64,000 bases of DNA from Flavobacterium sp. WV_118_3. Lineage in GTDB: Bacteria > Bacteroidota > Bacteroidia > Flavobacteriales > Flavobacteriaceae. Location: positions 3,314,001 through 3,378,000 of the forward strand of contig NZ_CP156060.1 in the NCBI RefSeq assembly GCF_039778605.1, in the 5' to 3' direction. Positions 16,641 through 25,792 of the stretch are shown here, one piece after another. The notes below the pieces were generated by a model. That model saw only the letters and a program-made list of their open reading frames with translations, was not told where the DNA came from and ran no database searches. How positions within the stretch are numbered: position 1 is the first letter of the stretch; each line of letters starts with the position of its first letter. The translations under genes were made by a program, and so were the position numbers.

Positions 16641-17507
16641 ATGGATACCAAAGAACTTTTAAAAAAAGTACGAAAAATAGAAATCAAAACCCGGAGACTG
16701 AGCGATCATATCTTTTCGGGCGAATACCATACGTCCTTTAAAGGACGGGGGATGACATTCTCGGAAGTCCGCCAGTATCAGTTTGGCGACGATGTTCGTG
16801 CGATCGACTGGAATGTAACGGCACGTTATAATGAACCGTATATCAAGGTTTTCGAAGAAGAACGCGAACTCACGATGATGTTGCTGGTCGACATCAGTGG
16901 ATCGGAAAGTTTTGGAACCCGTAATCAGCTTAAAAATGATGTGGTAACCGAAATCGCCGCTACTCTGGCCTTTTCAGCGACACAAAACAACGACAAAATC
17001 GGATTGATCCTGTTTTCAGATCAGATTGAATTGTTTATTCCGCCTAAAAAAGGGAAATCCCACGTGTTGCGCATCATCCGCGAACTAATCGAGTTTACGC
17101 CAAAAAGTAAAAAAACGGATTTGTCACAAGCCCTGAAATTTTTGTCGGGTGTGATGAAAAAGAAAGCCATCGTATTCGTGATTTCCGATTTTATGGCTTC
17201 CGATTATGAGCAAACCCTGAAAATCGCCGGAAAAAAACACGATGTTACCGGAGTTCGGGTATACGATGTCCGCGAAGAAAAAATGCCAAACATCGGAATG
17301 GTGCCTATGGAAGATGCTGAAACAGGCGAAACACTATTAGTCAATACTAATTCGAAATCGGTTCGGATGGAATACGAAAAACATTATCAGGAAAACGTAA
17401 ACTATTTTAAAGAAACATTTTCCCGTTGTGGCTCCGGAACGGTAAGTACCCGCGTGGACGAATCGTATGTGACCAAATTATTGGGTTATTTTAAAGCAAG
17501 AACCTAG
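16641..17507 (+). CDS. DUF58-domain protein (VWA-like)
   Basis: A 288-residue cytosolic protein. The family signature is near the N-terminus (FSEVRQYQFGDDVRAIDWNV at about 47-66). A degenerate von Willebrand A domain follows with a MIDAS-like DISGSES (about 89-95) and ends near GTVSTRVDESYV. DUF58 proteins nearly always follow a MoxR ATPase and are thought to be its adaptor. The next gene starts 2 bp after the stop codon, so translation is coupled. No membrane segment is visible. The role in aerotolerance or envelope maintenance is inferred from the operon. Confidence 0.9.
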   Translation: MDTKELLKKVRKIEIKTRRLSDHIFSGEYHTSFKGRGMTFSEVRQYQFGDDVRAIDWNVTARYNEPYIKVFEEERELTMMLLVDISGSESFGTRNQLKNDVVTEIAATLAFSATQNNDKIGLILFSDQIELFIPPKKGKSHVLRIIRELIEFTPKSKKTDLSQALKFLSGVMKKKAIVFVISDFMASDYEQTLKIAGKKHDVTGVRVYDVREEKMPNIGMVPMEDAETGETLLVNTNSKSVRMEYEKHYQENVNYFKETFSRCGSGTVSTRVDESYVTKLLGYFKART

Positions 17508-17509
17508 AA

Positions 17510-19132
17510 ATGATAAAGAATAAGTTTTACATACTGCTGTTTCTACTGCTCGGTACTGTGGTTTTCGCACAGCAAAAACCGGTGCAGGCTACGGTCGATT
17601 CGACAAAAATCAAAATAGGATCGCAGTTTAACCTGACGTTAAAAACAACGGTCGACAGTACGACGCAGGTCTACTTCCCGGATAGCAAAACATTTGGCTA
17701 TCTGGAAGTACTGGAATCCTATCCGGTGGATACCATCAAAAAGGCAAACCAATATGAGCTTATCAAAAGATATGGCCTGACGCAGTTTGATACCGGAAAA
17801 TATACCGTACCGCAATTACCGGTGATCATCAATAACAAACAATTCCTGACCGATTCGCTTGCGATTCAGGTTATGGGTGTAGTGGTCGATACAACCAAAC
17901 AACAGATGTATGATATCAAACCGGTGATCACGGTTAAAAAGCCCATCAGCAACGTTTGGAAATACAGTATTATTCTGGCTTTGATAATTGGTGCCGGGTT
18001 TTTAGTGAATTGGCTGCTAAAACGCTATCAGAACAAAGACAAAAAAGTAGAAGAGATTTATGCGACACCTATTGAAAAAGCAACGAATCTGCTTCAAAAT
18101 CTGGAGAAAAAAGAGCTTTGGCAAAATGGGGATGTGAAATCCTATTATTCCGAAATGACCGATATTACACGTACTTATATTGAGGAAACCATTCAGGTTC
18201 CGGCAATGGAAAGTACGACAGCCGAATTGCTTGCCGCCTTAAAAGAAGCGGTGATCAAAAAGAAAATGGGTATCAAAAAGGATACGTTTGAAACTTTTGA
18301 AAAGATCCTTAAAAATGCCGATCTGGTAAAATTCGCCAAATCCAAACCGCTGGATTTCGAAATTGCTTCCGACCGTAAAAATATTGAAGGAATCATCTTT
18401 ACGATCGAAAAATCCATCCCGAAAGAAGTGGAACAGGCGATTGTAGACGAGCGCTTGCGAAAAGAACGCCTAATCAAACAACAAAAAGTACGCCGCATTC
18501 TGATTGCAACAGGGACTAGTCTTGTACTCTTTATTGCGGCATTCACTTACTTCCTGTCGACCGACGGATTGGATTTTGTTAAAGACAAACTTATCGGACA
18601 CAGTACCAAAGACCTGTTAAAAGGTGAATGGGTAAAAAGTGAATACGGCGAACCATCGGTGATCATCGAAACGCCAAAAGTGCTAAAACGATTTAACGAC
18701 GAACGCGTTCAGACGAATTTACCGGCTAATATTAAATCGACTCAGAAATTCCTGTACGGAAGTCTGATCGATAATTTTAGCATTGCGATCAATACAACCA
18801 CGTTTAAAGATTCGCTACAAGCCGATAACGACGCGATTTTGAATGAGAATATTGCCCGTTTTGAAAAAACGGTCGGCGCCAAAGGAATTATCGTTAAAAC
18901 AGACGACTTTGAAATCAAAGACGGATTTACCGGAAAAAGAGGTTATGGAACCATGACGATCTTTAATCCGGCGAAAAATGAAGACGAACGAATGGAATAT
19001 CAGATTATTATCTTCTCCCAGAAATTCGGAATACAGGAAATTGCTCTGGTATACCGCGAAGGAGATGAGAATGCAAAAGAAATAGCCGACAGGATTGTGA
19101 AATCCATTGAACTTAGAAAAGTAACCGAATGA
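17510..19132 (+). CDS. membrane protein of the bat operon, BatD-like N-terminus
   Basis: A 540-residue protein with signal peptide (LLLGTVVFAQ, to about residue 21). A periplasmic beta-domain with BatD flavour (KIKIGSQFNLTLKTTVDS) is followed by a transmembrane segment at about 149-169, a cytosolic helical block (about 180-325, with ATPIEKATNLLQNLEKKELW and YYSEMTDITRTYIEE), and a second transmembrane segment at about 329-346. A periplasmic C-terminal domain of about 190 residues is not recognised. The helical block resembles the DUF4381-type region found in other MoxR operons. It overlaps batA by 4 bp (ATGA). It is much larger than the usual protein at this position, which suggests a fusion. 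Function is unknown beyond the operon context. Confidence 0.7.
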   Translation: MIKNKFYILLFLLLGTVVFAQQKPVQATVDSTKIKIGSQFNLTLKTTVDSTTQVYFPDSKTFGYLEVLESYPVDTIKKANQYELIKRYGLTQFDTGKYTVPQLPVIINNKQFLTDSLAIQVMGVVVDTTKQQMYDIKPVITVKKPISNVWKYSIILALIIGAGFLVNWLLKRYQNKDKKVEEIYATPIEKATNLLQNLEKKELWQNGDVKSYYSEMTDITRTYIEETIQVPAMESTTAELLAALKEAVIKKKMGIKKDTFETFEKILKNADLVKFAKSKPLDFEIASDRKNIEGIIFTIEKSIPKEVEQAIVDERLRKERLIKQQKVRRILIATGTSLVLFIAAFTYFLSTDGLDFVKDKLIGHSTKDLLKGEWVKSEYGEPSVIIETPKVLKRFNDERVQTNLPANIKSTQKFLYGSLIDNFSIAINTTTFKDSLQADNDAILNENIARFEKTVGAKGIIVKTDDFEIKDGFTGKRGYGTMTIFNPAKNEDERMEYQIIIFSQKFGIQEIALVYREGDENAKEIADRIVKSIELRKVTE

Positions 19133-20133
19133 TGAAGAATATCTCTTTTTTACATCCCGAGTTTTTTTGGCTGTTTTTGGTATTGCCAGTGGTAATCGCA
19201 TGGTATTTCTGGAAAAGAAATAAACAGTCGGCAACCTTAAAAATCAGTTCGGTTAAAGGATTTAAAGGAACAACCTCGATTTTACCAAAGTTAAAACCGT
19301 TGTTGTTTGTGCTGCGCCTACTGGCGTTAAGCGCAATGATAGTCGCTCTGGCACGTCCACAGTCGACCGATGTAACCAATAAAACCCGTACGACCAGCGG
19401 AATCGATATTGTAATGGCAATCGACGTTTCCGGAAGTATGTTGGCCAAAGATTTAAAACCAAACCGAATGGAAGCGCTGAAACGAGTAGCTTCCGAGTTT
19501 GTAAAAGAACGTCCGAACGACCGGATCGGATTGGTGGTGTATGCCGCCGAAAGTTATACCAAAACGCCGGTAACCAGTGATAAAGCCGTGGTGCTTGAAG
19601 CTTTAAAAGGGGTGAAGTACGATAACGTATTACAGGACGGAACCGGAATTGGTGTCGGATTGGCAACTGCGGTAAACCGATTAAAAGATAGTAAAGCCAA
19701 AAGTAAAGTGGTGATCCTGTTAACCGATGGTGTGAACAATGCCGGGTTTATCGATCCGCGAATGGCGTCCGAAATCGCGAAAGAGTATGGCATTAAAGTT
19801 TATACGATCGGAATCGGAACGAACGGTATGGCGGAGTTTCCATATGCGATCGCGCCAAACGGACAGTTTTTGTTCCGTATGATGCAGGTGGAAATCGATG
19901 AAAAGCTGATGAAAGAAATCGCAGCAACCACCGATGGAAAATACTTTAGAGCAACCAGTAATAAAAGTCTGGAAAATATCTATAACGAAATCAATAAACT
20001 GGAAAAAACCGAAATAGAAGAAATGCGCTATTTCAACTACGATGAGAAATACAGACCGCTTGTATTCCTGGCCTTAGGCTTACTGGTTTTGGAAATTTTA
20101 TTACGAAAAACTATTTTTAGAAGTTTTATCTGA
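19129..20133 (+). CDS. batA: BatA, VWA-domain aerotolerance membrane protein
   Basis: A 334-residue inner-membrane protein. Two transmembrane segments lie near the N-terminus (FFWLFLVLPVVIAWYFW and LLFVLRLLALSAMIVALA). A periplasm/cytosol-exposed von Willebrand A domain has a complete MIDAS (DVSGSM at about 102-107, plus TDGVNNAG). A C-terminal transmembrane helix follows (LVFLALGLLVLEILL). In Bacteroides fragilis, Bat proteins are needed for normal tolerance of oxygen. The start is drawn at the first of two ATGs in ATGATG; the second (19132) is equally possible. It overlaps the preceding stop codon and lies 2 bp before batB. Confidence 0.92.
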   Translation: MMKNISFLHPEFFWLFLVLPVVIAWYFWKRNKQSATLKISSVKGFKGTTSILPKLKPLLFVLRLLALSAMIVALARPQSTDVTNKTRTTSGIDIVMAIDVSGSMLAKDLKPNRMEALKRVASEFVKERPNDRIGLVVYAAESYTKTPVTSDKAVVLEALKGVKYDNVLQDGTGIGVGLATAVNRLKDSKAKSKVVILLTDGVNNAGFIDPRMASEIAKEYGIKVYTIGIGTNGMAEFPYAIAPNGQFLFRMMQVEIDEKLMKEIAATTDGKYFRATSNKSLENIYNEINKLEKTEIEEMRYFNYDEKYRPLVFLALGLLVLEILLRKTIFRSFI

Positions 20134-20135
20134 TT

Positions 20136-21170
20136 ATGTGGCAATTTGAAGAACCAAAATATTTTTACCTGTTGGGCGTCATACCGTTTTTGGTAGTCCT
20201 TTTCCTGATCAATCTCTATTGGAAACGGAAAAAGCAAAAACAATTCGGTGATCTCGATCTGATTAAAAAATTAAGCCCGGAGAAATCCATTTTTAAACCG
20301 GTATTAAAACTGGTGGTGTTACTATTGGCATTGGCGGGAATCATTCTGGCTTTGGTCAACCCGAAAATCGGAACCAAAATGGAAACCGTAAAACGTCAGG
20401 GAGTGGACATCGTTTTTGCCGTGGATATTTCTAAAAGTATGCTGGCGGAAGATATTGCACCCAATCGTCTGGAAAAGAGTAAGCAGTTGGTTTCGCAGAT
20501 TATCAACCAATTGGGAAGTGACCGTATCGGGATTGTAGGCTACGCCGGAAGTGCGTATCCGGTTTTGCCGATTACAACCGATTATAGTGTAGCGAAGATG
20601 TACCTGCAAAGTATGAATACCGATATGGTGTCGTCGCAGGGAACTGCATTGTCTGAAGCAATTAAATTGGCAACGTCTTATTTTGACGATCCGCAAACGA
20701 GTAAACTAATCGTGTTGATTTCCGATGGGGAAGATCACGGCGACGGTTTTGAAGATGCGGTGGAAGAAGCTCAAAAAAGACGCATCAAAATCCTGACCAT
20801 TGGTGTCGGAACCGAAAAAGGCGGGCCGATTCCATTGCGAAATCATGGGAAAATTGAAGGTTATAAAAAAGATTCCAAAGGCGAAACCGTAGTAACAAAG
20901 TTGTATCCGGAAACCTTGAAAAATATCGCAAAAAGCGCCAGTGGCGGTTATGTGTACGGCGGAAATACCAAAGAAGTGGTGGAGTTCGTGAAAAATGGAT
21001 TGGACAATCTGGAAAAAACCGACTTCGAAAGTCAGCAGATAGCCGATTTCCAATCGCAATACCAATGGTTTTTAGGAATCGCATTGGTACTGTTATTATT
21101 GGACGTTTTCCTGCTGGAACGCAAAACAGCCTGGGTTAAAAAGTTGAATTTATTTAATGAAAAAGAATAA
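20136..21170 (+). CDS. batB: BatB, VWA-domain aerotolerance membrane protein
   Basis: A 344-residue paralogue of BatA with the same layout: N-terminal membrane helices (YLLGVIPFLVVLFLINLYW and VLKLVVLLLALAGIILALV), a VWA domain with MIDAS DISKSM (about 95-100) and SDGEDHGDG, and a C-terminal helix (WFLGIALVLLLLDVFLL). BatA and BatB are expected to form the membrane complex handled by the MoxR/DUF58 pair. The stop codon overlaps the batC start by 1 bp. Confidence 0.92.
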   Translation: MWQFEEPKYFYLLGVIPFLVVLFLINLYWKRKKQKQFGDLDLIKKLSPEKSIFKPVLKLVVLLLALAGIILALVNPKIGTKMETVKRQGVDIVFAVDISKSMLAEDIAPNRLEKSKQLVSQIINQLGSDRIGIVGYAGSAYPVLPITTDYSVAKMYLQSMNTDMVSSQGTALSEAIKLATSYFDDPQTSKLIVLISDGEDHGDGFEDAVEEAQKRRIKILTIGVGTEKGGPIPLRNHGKIEGYKKDSKGETVVTKLYPETLKNIAKSASGGYVYGGNTKEVVEFVKNGLDNLEKTDFESQQIADFQSQYQWFLGIALVLLLLDVFLLERKTAWVKKLNLFNEKE

Positions 21171-21934
21171 TGAAGAAGTGGTTTAGTTGTTATTTTCTGT
21201 TGTTTTCATTGGTAATGGCGGCTCAGGTCAAAGACCGGAATCTGCCGCGCGGCAATGAAGCGTTCGGCGAAAAAAACTATTCGGAAGCCGAAGCAGATTA
21301 TCGTATCTCGCAATCTAAAGTGCCAACACGAGCGACTTCATCCTATAATCTCGGTAATGCCATTTACAGGCAAAACCAACCCGGGGAAGCGAAGTTTGCG
21401 TATATGAAGGCGATTGAAAATGCCAAAGGGAAAAAGCAAAAACATAAAGCGATGCATAACCTTGGTAATGTCTTTATGTTGGAAAAAAACTATTCGGGAG
21501 CGGTGGAAGCCTATAAAGATGCGTTGCGGAATAATCCGTATGACGAGGAAACCCGTTATAATTATGCGTTGGCCAAACAGAAGTTAAAAGAAAATCCGCC
21601 GAAAAATAATAATAAAGACAAAAACAAGGATAAGAATAAAGAGCAACAGGATCAGAAAGATAAGGATAAAAACAAAGATAAAGGCGACAATAAAAAAGAC
21701 CAGAATAAAGATAAAGGTCAGGATAAAAAAGACGATAAAGGTGATCCGAAAGACAAAAACGGAGATAAAGGCGATAAAGACAAACCGAACGCCCAGCCAA
21801 AACCAAGTGGTGCTTCCAAACAACGAATGGAAAACCTCCTGGACGCTTTAAATAATGAAGAGAAAAAAATTCAGGACAAAGTGAAGGCCAGAGAGGTCAA
21901 AGGAAGTCCTGTTAAAAATGAAAAAGATTGGTAA
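21170..21934 (+). CDS. batC: BatC, TPR protein with Lys/Asp-rich tail
   Basis: A 254-residue exported TPR protein. A signal peptide runs to about residue 19 (LVMAAQ). At least two TPR units cover about 25-135 (YNLGNAIYRQNQPGEAKFAY, HNLGNVFMLEKNYSGAVEAY). About residues 142-215 are almost only Lys, Asp, Asn, Gln and Gly in a KDKNKDK pattern, after which a short normal segment ends the protein. The DNA of this stretch is A-rich and repetitive, so its length may vary between strains. TPRs likely scaffold the Bat complex in the periplasm. It is followed by a 55-bp gap before batD, the largest gap in the bat part of the operon. Confidence 0.88.
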   Translation: MKKWFSCYFLLFSLVMAAQVKDRNLPRGNEAFGEKNYSEAEADYRISQSKVPTRATSSYNLGNAIYRQNQPGEAKFAYMKAIENAKGKKQKHKAMHNLGNVFMLEKNYSGAVEAYKDALRNNPYDEETRYNYALAKQKLKENPPKNNNKDKNKDKNKEQQDQKDKDKNKDKGDNKKDQNKDKGQDKKDDKGDPKDKNGDKGDKDKPNAQPKPSGASKQRMENLLDALNNEEKKIQDKVKAREVKGSPVKNEKDW

Positions 21935-21989
21935 TCGGACAAAAAAGTATACCTTGTCGGACAAACTAAAGTAGTGACACAAAACAACA

Positions 21990-23747
21990 ATGAATAGAGT
22001 TATTTTTCTGCTATTATTATGCTTTCAGGGGCTTTTTGCTCAGGTGCAGTTTGAAGCAACCGTGAGTAAGAATACCCTTGGGATTAACGAACGCCTTCGT
22101 ATTGATTTTACAATGAACGAAGACGGGGATAATTTCAGCCCACCGGCTTTTGAAGGATTCCGGGTTGTAGGTGGCCCGAATCAGGCGGTGAGCTATTCGT
22201 GGATTAACGGAAAAAAATCATTTAATAAATCCTTTTCCTATTTTCTGATGCCGTTAAAAAAAGGACCGGCCATCATTAAACCGGCTTCTATCGAAATCGA
22301 TGGGAAAATTTATAAAACGAATCCGGTAAAAGTAATGGTTACCAATGCGGTACAGGAAGAAGTAAATCCGTATTATCCGCAACAAAAAACGGGCGAGGGA
22401 ATTCATCTGGTAGCCGAAATTTCCAAAACCAATCCGTATATCAACGAACCGATAACGGTAGTGTATAAATTATATGTGAGTAACACCGCCAGTGTGAGAA
22501 ACTGGCGCGAAATGGCCAGTCCGAAATATAACGATTTCTGGAGTCAGAATATCGATATCAAAAAACTGGTTGTGGAAAACGGAAAATACAACGGTGAAGA
22601 CTATCGTTATGTGGTGTTGCGTAAAACGGTGTTATATCCGCAAAAAGCCGGAAAACTCGAAATAGAACCGCTTTCACTGGACATCGAAGTCGACTTGCCA
22701 ACCGGACGTCGGGATTTCTTCGGACGTATGGAATATGCCAGCGGTAATAAAACCGTTTCGGCCGGAGCCAAATCGATTAATGTACGCACCTTACCGGAAG
22801 CCGGAAAACCTATCGATTTTACCGGCGCAGTTGGTGATTTCGACTTTAAAGTTACACCATCGAAAACCACATTAAAAGCAGGCGAATCACTGAATCTGGT
22901 GGTGAGTGTTTCCGGAAAAGGAAACCTGAAATTGTTTAATCTTCCAAAACCGGTAGTCCCAAGTGCATTGGAAATGTACGATCCGGAGCATAAAGAAAAA
23001 GTAACCACACCGCTTTCCGGTATGCAGGGCGAAGTGTCGGATACCTATGCAATCATTCCGCAATACAAAGGAAATTATCTGATTAAACCAATGGTGTTTT
23101 CGTATTTCGATCTGAGTGCCAATAAATATAAGACGATCAATTCGCCGGAAATAATGATCAATGTAGTGGACGGGCCGTCGCCAACTTCAGGTGATAACCA
23201 GGTGGCTTCCTTACCCGGAAAACAAAGTGTGGTGGCAAACGATCAGTTTCAGTTTATCAAACTAAAAACCAATCTGACCAGTATCCATCAAAAAGAATTC
23301 TTAGGTTCCGGTTTGTTCTATTCCTTATTGATGGCGCCATTCCTGATCATTCCGATAATTGTATTGGCCCGTAAGAAAAAAGAAGCGATCGATGGTGATG
23401 TGGTTGGAAATAAAATCCGTCAGTCCAATAAACTGGCCAAACGATTCCTGTCGGAAGCCAATAAACAAATGGGGAATAAAGAAGCCTTTTATGTGGCAAT
23501 GGAAAAAGCCTTGCATAATTTCTTAAAAGCGAAATTGCATATTGAAACATCGGAGATGAGTAAAGAAAATATTCAGGAATTGCTATTGTCCCGAAAAGCA
23601 ACGCCCGAAACGGTTCAAAACTTTTTAGGATTGATGGATAGTTGTGAGTTTGCACGCTATACACCGGCTTCGGTGGGTACCATGCAACAGGATTATGATA
23701 AAGCTGTAACCGTAATTTCCGGACTGGAAAAACAAATCACGAACTAA
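21990..23747 (+). CDS. batD: BatD, periplasmic protein of the aerotolerance operon
   Basis: A 585-residue membrane-anchored protein. A signal peptide (LLCFQGLFAQ) is followed by a long periplasmic region of beta-sandwich domains (about 20-410) with family segments FRVVGGPNQAVSYSWINGKKS, NPYINEPITVVYKLYVS and KAGKLEIEPLS. A transmembrane helix is near about 440-460 (FYSLLMAPFLIIPIIVLA), and a cytosolic helical tail follows. This is the canonical BatD. The 5-bp spacing to batE shows coupling. The direct 9-bp repeat TCGGACAAA (21935 and 21957) lies just before it. Confidence 0.92.
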   Translation: MNRVIFLLLLCFQGLFAQVQFEATVSKNTLGINERLRIDFTMNEDGDNFSPPAFEGFRVVGGPNQAVSYSWINGKKSFNKSFSYFLMPLKKGPAIIKPASIEIDGKIYKTNPVKVMVTNAVQEEVNPYYPQQKTGEGIHLVAEISKTNPYINEPITVVYKLYVSNTASVRNWREMASPKYNDFWSQNIDIKKLVVENGKYNGEDYRYVVLRKTVLYPQKAGKLEIEPLSLDIEVDLPTGRRDFFGRMEYASGNKTVSAGAKSINVRTLPEAGKPIDFTGAVGDFDFKVTPSKTTLKAGESLNLVVSVSGKGNLKLFNLPKPVVPSALEMYDPEHKEKVTTPLSGMQGEVSDTYAIIPQYKGNYLIKPMVFSYFDLSANKYKTINSPEIMINVVDGPSPTSGDNQVASLPGKQSVVANDQFQFIKLKTNLTSIHQKEFLGSGLFYSLLMAPFLIIPIIVLARKKKEAIDGDVVGNKIRQSNKLAKRFLSEANKQMGNKEAFYVAMEKALHNFLKAKLHIETSEMSKENIQELLLSRKATPETVQNFLGLMDSCEFARYTPASVGTMQQDYDKAVTVISGLEKQITN

Positions 23748-23752
23748 TCGCT

Positions 23753-24496
23753 ATGAAAAAGCTATTGTATATCGTCCTTTTCGTTTCCCAGGTATTTTGG
23801 GCACAGACTGCTTTTGAAAAAGGAAATGATTTCTATAAAAAAGAAAAATACGAGGAAGCGGCCGCCAGTTACGAACAGGTGGTTCAATCCGGAAAACAAT
23901 CGTCGGAGTTGTATTTTAACTTGGGGAATGCCTATTATAAGATGCATAAAGTAGCACCAGCTATTTACAATTATGAAAAGGCGTTGTTGCTCAATCCGAA
24001 AGATCATGCGGCGCAGACCAATCTGCATTTTGCACAGAAAATGACCATCGATGAGATTAAAATCGTGCCGAAAGTTGGCTTTTCCAAAATGCTAAACGAT
24101 CTGTTGGATGTATTCCATTATGAAGAATGGGCCTGGATTGCCGTTGGATCAGCTGTTTTTTTTCTGTTGTGTTTTATTGGTTATTATTTTGCCAGTCAAA
24201 CCATAGTAAAGCGAATCTTTTTCTTCGGAATGTTTGTCGTACTAGTATCGATGCTGATCAGTGTATCGGCGGCTATTGCAGAAAAAGATAATTATAACAG
24301 CGAACGACCGGCTATTGTTTTTGCTGAGGTTGTTCCGGTAAAAAGCGAACCTAAAGCAACGGCTTCAGATGCTTTTGTATTACACGAAGGTGCCAAAGTC
24401 TTTGTGATCGAATCGCTCGATAACTGGCGGAAAATTCAGCTGACCGATGATAAAGAGGGTTGGATCGAAAAAGAAGCCATCAAAGAATTAAAATAA
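23753..24496 (+). CDS. batE: BatE, TPR and SH3-domain membrane protein
   Basis: A 247-residue last protein of the operon. A signal peptide (LFVSQVFWAQ) is followed by TPR units at about 22-95 (YFNLGNAYYKMHKVAPAIYNYEKALLLNP), two transmembrane helices at about 125-145 and 150-172, and a C-terminal bacterial SH3 domain (about 185-245: AEVVPVKSEPKATASDAFVLHEG, ...DNWRKIQLTDDKEGWIEKEA). The SH3 domain suggests a cell-wall or protein contact outside the membrane. The terminator at 24506 follows directly. Confidence 0.9.
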   Translation: MKKLLYIVLFVSQVFWAQTAFEKGNDFYKKEKYEEAAASYEQVVQSGKQSSELYFNLGNAYYKMHKVAPAIYNYEKALLLNPKDHAAQTNLHFAQKMTIDEIKIVPKVGFSKMLNDLLDVFHYEEWAWIAVGSAVFFLLCFIGYYFASQTIVKRIFFFGMFVVLVSMLISVSAAIAEKDNYNSERPAIVFAEVVPVKSEPKATASDAFVLHEGAKVFVIESLDNWRKIQLTDDKEGWIEKEAIKELK

Positions 24497-24505
24497 GATT
24501 ATAAG

Positions 24506-24533
24506 ATGCCGGTAGTACTACCGGCATTTTTTA
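24506..24533 (+). terminator. intrinsic terminator of the bat operon
   Basis: A perfect 22-bp palindrome (half-site ATGCCGGTAGT) followed by TTTTTTAT, 10 bp after the batE stop codon. Confidence 0.85.
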
Positions 24534-24872
24534 TACCTTCAAAGCATAACCCAATCGTATTGTATTGGTATTCGTATAAGAATGCTTTTGAATAACTGTG
24601 TCAATATGGGACATATGTTGGTTGATTTTCGGTCTTTTTGAATTCTAAAAAAGGAACGATCAATGCTAATTGATGCTATATTTTGTAAAACTTTGGAATC
24701 GCTATCGTGTTTATTATGAGTGCTATATGTGTTTTGAGGTTTCCGAAAATTCCTGATAGTACTCCCTACAACCCCTTTGTAATAAACCGATTGCGATTTG
24801 TATAGCTAAAAAATAGACTAAGGTTACTATAAAAATTTTTTGGTTTTTTTGTTTGTAACAAAATAACAAATT
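24534..24872. other. 339-bp AT-rich gap without a supported gene
   Basis: Both strands were read. On the minus strand the stretch near 24534-24655 translates in broken pieces, one frame ending RLGYALKV, but with in-frame stops and no start codon. It may be an eroded gene end or nothing. The plus strand presumably holds the promoter of the following lipoprotein gene. Confidence 0.5.
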
Positions 24873-25661
24873 ATGATAAAAAAAGCATTTTTAACTGCTT
24901 TATTGGTAGGTGTTTCGGCCTGTTCCAGTGATAGCGGTAACAGTAGTCAAAGTAATGACGTGAAAAAATCATTAGAAATGAAGGTGAAAAACATTATTCA
25001 GGAATCGTATGATGATGATGGTAATACAACTTTAGTTATAAAGAATTTTAGCTATGAAAAAGATAAACTGGTTGGTATATCCGAATTGTCTGAAGTGACA
25101 AAGATTGAGCTTGAATTCACGTATACGGGTGATAAAATCACAAAGGCGAACTATCAGGTTGGAACTCCTAGAAGTAAAAGTGTTACAGGAATTTATGAAG
25201 GCGATAAGTTGGTTCGTATTTCAAATGAAAATTATAAGACCGATTATACATATGAAAAAGGGGTTTTAAAATGCATAGAAGAATTCCATAAAGTAGGTGA
25301 TTTATGGCGACTATTACGAAAAGAGAGGTTTAAATTTGACCAAAATGGAAATGTAGAAGAGTTACTGATTGGAGAAGTACCGGGGTCAAGAATTAAAAAG
25401 AAGTATGTTTATGATGATAAAAAGAACCCTTATAGTAATATGAACCCTTACTTTAAATGTTTTTTTGGAGAAATGAATCTATTAAATCAAAAAAATAATA
25501 GCATCAAGGAGGAAATATACAATAACGAAACCAAGATGGAAGCTTCAAAGACAATTTCTTCCCAGATCGAGTATAATAGCGGCGACTATCCGGTTGAAAT
25601 AAAAAAAATCGATGATAAGAGTGGTAAGTTGCTGTCAAAAATTACAATTACCTATATTTAA
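24873..25661 (+). CDS. hypothetical lipoprotein with YD-repeat-like strands
   Basis: A 262-residue predicted lipoprotein (lipobox VSAC, Cys17), followed by a Ser/Asn-rich linker (SSDSGNSSQSND). The body is a run of short strands with patterns such as YEKDKLVGISE, YTGDKITKANYQV, YEGDKLVRISNEN and YEKGVLKCIEEF. They resemble the weak YD/RHS-type repeats common in Bacteroidota lipoproteins of unknown role. The gene stands alone between two hairpins, is A-richer than its neighbours, and is preceded by a long AT-rich gap, so it may be an accessory gene. No functional motif. Confidence 0.7.
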   Translation: MIKKAFLTALLVGVSACSSDSGNSSQSNDVKKSLEMKVKNIIQESYDDDGNTTLVIKNFSYEKDKLVGISELSEVTKIELEFTYTGDKITKANYQVGTPRSKSVTGIYEGDKLVRISNENYKTDYTYEKGVLKCIEEFHKVGDLWRLLRKERFKFDQNGNVEELLIGEVPGSRIKKKYVYDDKKNPYSNMNPYFKCFFGEMNLLNQKNNSIKEEIYNNETKMEASKTISSQIEYNSGDYPVEIKKIDDKSGKLLSKITITYI

Positions 25662-25705
25662 GTATAATAAAAAGAAGCCGTTTTTTGAGACACGACCATA
25701 ACTAT

Positions 25706-25734
25706 GGTGCCAGTAAATTTTTATCGGCACCGTT
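25706..25734 (+). terminator. possible terminator after the lipoprotein gene
   Basis: Stem GGTGCC/GGCACC with a 14-base loop followed by GTTGTTTTT. Weaker than the other hairpins in the window; it lies between convergent genes. Confidence 0.5.
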
Positions 25735-25792
25735 GTTTTTAATAAAAAAGTCACATATTTGTGAAAATAATAATAACCAATCGAAGTGATCA

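Noticed and set aside
24534..24700. A minus-strand stretch that in pieces reads like the end of a protein (…RLGYALKV).
   Set aside because: Stop codons interrupt every frame, there is no start, and no family is recognisable; listed only as a gap.
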